Source: Sandaracinaceae bacterium (GTDB taxonomy: Bacteria > Myxococcota_A > Polyangia > Polyangiales > Sandaracinaceae). From it: a stretch of DNA of 11,147 nt. A program made the position numbers and the translations under genes. The notes beneath the pieces are model-generated. The model was not told the DNA's origin, made no database searches, and was given only the letters and a program-made list of their open reading frames with translations. The stretch is taken from the NCBI GenBank assembly GCA_025056955.1, contig JANWYL010000091.1, positions 1 to 11,147 of the forward strand, written 5' to 3'. This document shows, piece after piece, positions 7,257 through 11,147 of the stretch; positions within the stretch are counted from its first letter, which is position 1, and every line of letters begins with the position of its first letter.

Positions 7257-9806
7257 ATGGTTGGAAATGCACTGCCCATCGATGACCATCTGCCTCAAAT
7301 TCTTGAGTGTCTTAGGAAAGATGGAGCTGTTGTTGTCGTTGCCGAAGCTGGAGCCGGGAAAAGCACAAGAGTACCAAGGGCGATCTTCGAGGGAGAATGG
7401 GCCAAGCGGGGTGAGATCATTGTGCTTGAACCCCGGCGCATCGCTGCCCGCCTCCTCGCCAAGCGAGTGGCAGAAGAACTAGGAGAAAGGGTAGGTGAAG
7501 GGGTTGGTTACACTGTCCGCTTCGATGAAGCGCGAAGCCCTTTGACGCGCCTGCGCTTTGTGACCGAAGGGATTTTGAGTCGATGGATCGGGAATCAACC
7601 CCTTCTCGAAGGGGTATCTTGCGTGGTGCTCGACGAGTATCACGAGCGCTCCATCCACAGCGATCTCGCTTTGGCTTGGGTCAATCACCTCCGTCGCACG
7701 GTAAGGCCTGATCTCTGGATCGTCGTGATGAGCGCCACGGTTGAGGCAGAACGCATTGCGGCTTTTCTGGAATGCCAAGTGGTAACAGTGCCAGGAAGAA
7801 CCCACGAGGTGAAGATCGAGTACCTTGCAAAAGAAGAATTGCGGGTTGAGGAACTGATTCGAAGGGGACTCGTGCATTTTTTTACCCATTATTCCGATGG
7901 GGGAGATGGTCATGTTCTGGTTTTCTTGCCAGGGGCCCGCGAGATCCGGGAAAGCAAGGCCCTCCTCGAGCCGATTTGCAAGCACCACGGGTATGAGCTC
8001 GTTTGCCTGCATGGCGACCTCCCTCCAAGCGAGCAGGAATATGCGTTGCAGGGAGGCAAAAAGCGAAGGGTAATTCTTTCAACCAATGTTGCCGAAACTT
8101 CGATCACCATCGATGGGGTAAGTTGTGTGATCGATTCAGGTCTTGAGCGACGTTCTTTTTTTTCGCCGTGGCAGGGTGTGCCTGAATTGAGGAAGGTGCC
8201 AATTGCCAAATCCTCTGCCATCCAAAGGGCAGGCCGCGCAGGTCGCACCGCCAAGGGAAGGGCAATCCGCCTCTACTCCCAAAGCGATTATGAAAGCAGG
8301 GCCAATTTTCCCCCTCCAGAAATTCATCGAAGCGATCTCAGTGAAATGGTATTGATTTTGGCAAAGGTAGGGATCACCGAGCCTGAATCCTTTGCCTTTT
8401 TTGATCCCCCACCTCCTGCCTTTATCGAACATGCCAAACGAAGCCTTAGGGCACTTTCGGCAATCGATGAAAAAGGCAAAATCACCCCGACGGGGGAGGC
8501 CCTCCTCAGGCTTCCTGTTGCACCACGCCTGGGTCGGGTTGCCCTTGAAGCGGCAAGGCTTGGTAAGCCCCGCGAGGGAGCTCAGCTTGCTGCGGTTCTT
8601 GCGGAGAGGGATTTTCGCATCGCCCATCGCACCGCTATCGATGCGAGGAGGCATCAACATGAAACTCCCCTCCTTACAAATTCTGACGCTTTGGATCGCT
8701 TCGAGGCTTTCACAGAAATCCTGAGCCAGGGTCCCTCTCACACCCCAAAGGGGATCGATCCGTATACCTTCCGCTCAATTGCTCAAATTGCAAAGTCTTT
8801 GGAGGTGGCACTCCGAGGATTGAAAGTGGCCTGTGCTGCTTCTACCCCATCAACCGAAGAAGTGCTGCTCCGATCTCTGCTTGCGGGTTACTCTGATCGG
8901 GTTGTGCGAAGGCAAAAGCCAGGAAGCAACGAGTTGCTTCTTGCAGATGGAGGTCAAGGAAGGATCGCTCCCCAAAGCGGTGTTTGGAAGAGCGAGTGGA
9001 TGGTGGTGATCGATGGAGAAGAGAAAAATGGAGTCGTTGAGTGCATCGCGCTCTCTCACATCGAAGTGGACTGGTTGCTTGAGTCTTTCCCGGAACGCAT
9101 GAGAGAGCAGAGAGAAGTGGTCTTTGACCGCAAAAAAGAAAAGGTGGAGTGTCGATTGGTGCTGAGCTATGAAGGCATTCCAATCGAAGAAACCCGATTA
9201 GAAGTTGAGGGAGAAGAAGTGGCTTCGGTCCTTGCCAAAGCGGTGCTTGAGGAGGGAATCGGGCGTTTTTTGGACGAAAAGGTTTTGGAAGCCTGGAAGG
9301 AGCGCATTCGCATCGCCCGCATCTTCGATCCAACCATTCCTCTTCTCGATGATGCCCTCATCCAACGCACCCTCCTGCAGGTTTGTGCAGACAAAAGAAG
9401 TTTTCGCGAAATTGAGCAGTGCGATCTTTTGGCCACCATCCTCGGTGAGATCGGTCAAGAAGCCATCAACCGAGTGGAGCAACTTGCACCCCAAACGGTG
9501 AGCTTGCCAGGCAGGCGGCGGGTGCCTGTCCACTACGAAAGCGGCAAACCCCCGTGGATCGAAAGCGCTATTCAAGACTTCTTTGGTGCGAGCGAAGGAC
9601 CCCGATTGGGCTCCATTCCGATCGTGCTTCACCTCCTCGCTCCCAACCGCCGCGCTGTTCAGGTAACAACAGATCTGCGTGCTTTCTGGGAGCGCCACTA
9701 CCCTTCCCTGCGCAAGCAACTGTCCCGTCAATACCCAAAACATTTCTGGCCGGAAGATCCCTTATCCATCTCTCCACCAAGCGAGAAGCACCGACCTCGT
9801 TCGTAG
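7257..9806 (+). CDS. hrpB: ATP-dependent RNA helicase HrpB (DEAH box)
   Basis: 849 residues from ATG 7257; TTG at 7254 directly before it would add one residue. The helicase motifs occur in order (numbering from the TTG): Walker A AGAGKST (32-38), PRR (60-62), DEYHERS (127-133, the DExH box; most relatives have DEFHER), SAT (160-162), STNVAETSITIDGV (276-289) and QRAGRAGR (324-331). The helicase-associated helical region follows. The C-terminal HrpB-specific domain ends in the typical 'VTTDLRAFWERHYPSLRK' and 'YPKHFWPEDP' (about 827-836). Length and C-terminus fit HrpB, not the larger HrpA. It is a cytoplasmic 3'-5' nucleic-acid helicase whose precise cellular role in most bacteria is unclear. 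A run of eight T (8156-8163) lies within the reading frame. The gene stands alone: divergent from the membrane-protein/GMC pair and 143 bp from the next gene. Confidence 0.95.
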   Translation: MVGNALPIDDHLPQILECLRKDGAVVVVAEAGAGKSTRVPRAIFEGEWAKRGEIIVLEPRRIAARLLAKRVAEELGERVGEGVGYTVRFDEARSPLTRLRFVTEGILSRWIGNQPLLEGVSCVVLDEYHERSIHSDLALAWVNHLRRTVRPDLWIVVMSATVEAERIAAFLECQVVTVPGRTHEVKIEYLAKEELRVEELIRRGLVHFFTHYSDGGDGHVLVFLPGAREIRESKALLEPICKHHGYELVCLHGDLPPSEQEYALQGGKKRRVILSTNVAETSITIDGVSCVIDSGLERRSFFSPWQGVPELRKVPIAKSSAIQRAGRAGRTAKGRAIRLYSQSDYESRANFPPPEIHRSDLSEMVLILAKVGITEPESFAFFDPPPPAFIEHAKRSLRALSAIDEKGKITPTGEALLRLPVAPRLGRVALEAARLGKPREGAQLAAVLAERDFRIAHRTAIDARRHQHETPLLTNSDALDRFEAFTEILSQGPSHTPKGIDPYTFRSIAQIAKSLEVALRGLKVACAASTPSTEEVLLRSLLAGYSDRVVRRQKPGSNELLLADGGQGRIAPQSGVWKSEWMVVIDGEEKNGVVECIALSHIEVDWLLESFPERMREQREVVFDRKKEKVECRLVLSYEGIPIEETRLEVEGEEVASVLAKAVLEEGIGRFLDEKVLEAWKERIRIARIFDPTIPLLDDALIQRTLLQVCADKRSFREIEQCDLLATILGEIGQEAINRVEQLAPQTVSLPGRRRVPVHYESGKPPWIESAIQDFFGASEGPRLGSIPIVLHLLAPNRRAVQVTTDLRAFWERHYPSLRKQLSRQYPKHFWPEDPLSISPPSEKHRPRS

Positions 9807-9851
9807 AGCATCTTCGATCACCGTTTGCTCACCTGAATTTTCACTTTGCGC

Positions 9852-9899
9852 TTCACAACCAGCTCCTCTTAGGTTAAGATGTGCATGTCCTTAGGGACA
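9852..9899 (+). promoter_or_regulatory. Candidate sigma70-type promoter with a short leader hairpin
   Basis: TTCACA (9852-9857) and TAAGAT (9875-9880) are separated by 17 bp and match the -35 and -10 consensus at 5 of 6 and 4 of 6 positions. Transcription would start near 9887. A perfect 5-bp inverted repeat TGTCC-TTAG-GGACA occupies 9886-9899, at the very start of the predicted transcript or over the start site. It could be a small operator or a 5' stem-loop. The rest of the 143-bp gap (9807-9949) shows nothing else. Confidence 0.45.
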
Positions 9900-9937
9900 C
9901 CCAGTTGCCATTTGCAATTCACCTTCTCTATTAACTC

Positions 9938-9943
9938 AAGGAG
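9938..9943 (+). promoter_or_regulatory. Strong Shine-Dalgarno site AAGGAG
   Basis: AAGGAG lies 6 nt before the ATG at 9950 and fixes the start of the coiled-coil/winged-helix gene. It is among the clearest ribosome sites in the window. Confidence 0.8.
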
Positions 9944-9949
9944 CAGACG

Positions 9950-10669
9950 ATGGAAGCGAATCCAACACCTGGACTCGACAACGCCATTCAAGCAATGCGC
10001 GAGTGGAAAGAGCAGATCTTTTCTGCAATGCGCAAAGCAATATCCGAAGATCGTCGGGAAGAGCTCAAGCCGATGCTCGACTCTTTCGAAGAAGTTGAGC
10101 GTCACATCAACGAATGTGAACGGCTGAAGCGTTCTTGGAGCGATTACGCAAATCGTCTTTCCACCCTGCTCAAAAGCCTCTCTGAGAGCAAAAAAACAAC
10201 GAAGCGGCCTCGCCCAACCCGCGCAGAAAAAGGGAGGAGCAAGTCAAGGGAAAGGAATCGCAGCAACGGGTCATCGGGAGGAGGGGTATCTGGGGCTGCA
10301 TCTGATATCCCATCGCAGTCAGAGTTCGAAATGCCCATCCTTCGCGCGCTCGATAAGCTCGGGGGCACTGCTCCAAGAAAAGATGTGATCCAAATGGTGA
10401 TCGAAGAGATGAAAGCAGAGCGCGGCATCACTGCAGGGCCAGGAGATCGGATGTGGCGGGTGTGGAAAGAGCGCATCAAGTTTGCCAGGTTGATGATGGT
10501 GCGTCGGGGATGGCTTTACAGGGACTCCCCAAGGGGCATGTGGCAGATCACCGAAGAAGGCCGCAAGAAACTTTTCGGCGAAGATCAGTCATCGCCCTCT
10601 CCTCCTGAAGAACCCCGAGTTGAGGTGGTAAGCTCTGCACCCGCATCTGAAGACCAGGCAAATCCATGA
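9950..10669 (+). CDS. Coiled-coil protein with C-terminal Mrr_N-like winged-helix domain
   Basis: 239 residues with three parts. Residues 8-82 are strongly helical and charged and look like a coiled coil or helical bundle. Residues 83-122 are a basic, Arg/Lys/Ser/Gly-rich linker. Residues 124-209 resemble the N-terminal winged-helix domain of Mrr restriction proteins: 'MPILRALDKLGGTAPRKDVI' and 'MWRVWKERIKFARLMMV' are followed by 'GWLYRDSPRGMWQITEEGRK', matching the family pattern 'LL..L...GG...RKDV', 'W.NRV.WAR..L...GLL..P.RG.W.IT..G'. The tail (210-239) is Pro/Ser/Glu-rich. The Mrr nuclease domain is absent. The likely role is DNA binding, as a regulator or nucleoid-type protein; this is inferred. 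It has a strong ribosome site and a candidate promoter. Its TGA overlaps the ATG of the next gene (ATGA), so the two are probably coupled. Confidence 0.85.
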   Translation: MEANPTPGLDNAIQAMREWKEQIFSAMRKAISEDRREELKPMLDSFEEVERHINECERLKRSWSDYANRLSTLLKSLSESKKTTKRPRPTRAEKGRSKSRERNRSNGSSGGGVSGAASDIPSQSEFEMPILRALDKLGGTAPRKDVIQMVIEEMKAERGITAGPGDRMWRVWKERIKFARLMMVRRGWLYRDSPRGMWQITEEGRKKLFGEDQSSPSPPEEPRVEVVSSAPASEDQANP

Positions 10670-11034
10670 GCACCACCCTTCCACCAAAGCGAAAATCGCT
10701 AAATCTGGTGGTGTGGGTGGTGATTGGTCTTGTTCTTTTTTATCTTTTGGAAAGTGCTCCTCAAGAAGTGGAGCTCGTTTTTGAATTGGGGGGGAGTATT
10801 GCTTTCCCCCCGGGTTCATATCTCGATATCCATGTTTTTGACGAAGGTGGAGAATCCATTCGATGGGCTCGCCTGAAGTTTACACCCTCGGAGCCCCAAC
10901 TGATCCATCGCATCCGATTGCCAAAGGGGAAGTATCGGTTGGAAGCCCGCCTTCCAGGCGGCGATCTTGTGGCTTCTGGTTTCGAGGTTTCAGGTAGGGA
11001 GTCGATCCCTATCCACCTTGGTGTATCTCGCTGA
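10666..11034 (+). CDS. Small membrane-anchored protein with a predicted extracytoplasmic beta domain
   Basis: 122 residues; I do not recognise the family. A short basic N-terminus (PPKRK, 6-10) precedes one hydrophobic helix (about 12-28, LNLVVWVVIGLVLFYLL), which predicts N-in topology with the remaining ~90 residues outside the cytoplasm. That part alternates hydrophobic and polar residues (VELVFELGG, SYLDIHVFD, LIHRIRLPKGKYRLEARLPGG, IPIHLGVS), as in a small beta sandwich; the 'LPKGKYRLEARLPGG' portion recalls transthyretin/carboxypeptidase-regulatory-like or PEGA-like folds. No enzyme motif or cysteines are present. The ATG overlaps the TGA of the preceding winged-helix gene by 4 nt, indicating translational coupling. 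The function is unknown. Confidence 0.8.
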   Translation: MSTTLPPKRKSLNLVVWVVIGLVLFYLLESAPQEVELVFELGGSIAFPPGSYLDIHVFDEGGESIRWARLKFTPSEPQLIHRIRLPKGKYRLEARLPGGDLVASGFEVSGRESIPIHLGVSR

Positions 11035-11147
11035 ACAAACGATGGTGTTTGGGAAAGGCAGGGAAGTAGAGCCCTATGCCCATCCATTCTTTTTGAGGAT
11101 TCCGCAGTGCCGCCTCATTTCAAAATCCAAGGAAATGCACCTTGTCG
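11035..11147. other. Window end without an assignable gene
   Basis: Two frames run off the end. A plus-strand frame opens at ATG 11042 (MVFGKGREVEPYAHP...) but has no ribosome site. A minus-strand frame reads about 23 residues (...DFEMRRHCGILKKNGWA) to a TAG. Either could belong to a gene beyond the window; neither shows a recognisable motif. Confidence 0.25.
11057..11094 (+). terminator. Weak candidate terminator
   Basis: GGCAGGG (11057-11063) can pair with CCCTATGCC (11072-11080) with a 2-nt bulge, and a T-rich stretch (11087-11094) begins a few bases later. The stem is imperfect and the spacing to the T run is long, so this is only a possibility for the end of the preceding transcript. 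Confidence 0.2.

Noticed and set aside
7182..7298. Longer start (7298) for the small membrane protein
   Set aside because: It would overlap the start of the divergent hrpB gene by about 40 bp. The added residues look unlike the rest of the protein; a start near 7181-7184 is simpler.
8136..9743. Long minus-strand frames at 8136-8741 and 9198-9743
   Set aside because: They lie wholly antisense to hrpB, whose helicase and C-terminal motifs are continuous. No ribosome site or family signature was seen.
9950..10669. Mrr-type restriction system
   Set aside because: Only the winged-helix N-terminal-type domain is present. No nuclease domain with the (D/E)xK pattern follows, and the neighbours are not restriction or modification genes.

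Overview
This is an 11.1 kb, gene-dense stretch of a bacterial chromosome carrying the end of one cut-off gene and nine complete protein-coding genes. No tRNA, rRNA, insertion sequence, phage gene or CRISPR array was seen. GC content is moderate by eye (about 50-58% over most of it). The gene families point to a Gram-negative bacterium, possibly of the myxobacterial or other former-deltaproteobacterial type: PrkA, an HrpB helicase, a DUF1704 metallopeptidase and a GMC oxidoreductase paired with a small membrane protein. This placement is an inference from family repertoire, not from a marker gene.

Layout from left to right. (1) 1-519 (+): C-terminal end of an asparagine synthetase-like amidotransferase. 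(2) 555-1256 (+): an unrecognised membrane protein with about four helices and several histidines in or beside them. (3) 1260-3320 (-): PrkA-type AAA+ serine kinase, facing gene 2 with 3 bp between the stops. (4) 3365-4585 (+): DUF1704 zinc metallopeptidase of the family that includes eukaryotic MATCAP, 44 bp from the divergent prkA start. (5) 4601-5248 (+): pyroglutamyl-peptidase I with a complete catalytic triad, 15 bp after DUF1704. (6) 5263-6792 (-): GMC-family FAD oxidoreductase resembling long-chain alcohol oxidases. (7) 6789-about 7181 (-): small membrane protein whose end overlaps the GMC start by 4 bp; it resembles the helical N-terminal part of FAO-type alcohol oxidases. (8) 7257-9806 (+): HrpB DEAH-box helicase. 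(9) 9950-10669 (+): coiled-coil protein with a C-terminal winged helix like the N-terminal domain of Mrr. (10) 10666-11034 (+): small single-pass membrane protein, ATGA-overlapped with gene 9. The last ~110 bases hold no gene that can be assigned.

Three probable transcription units hint at joint function: a peptidase pair (DUF1704 plus pyroglutamyl peptidase), a split alcohol-oxidase pair (small membrane subunit plus GMC flavoprotein), and a DNA-binding-like protein coupled to a membrane-anchored partner, preceded by a plausible sigma70-type promoter. I do not see a classical defence or mobile system. The most promising under-described items are the Mrr_N-like/membrane pair, the peptidase pair and the histidine-rich membrane protein. 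A clear composition change inside prkA (GC-rich 5' third, AT-rich remainder) is also notable.
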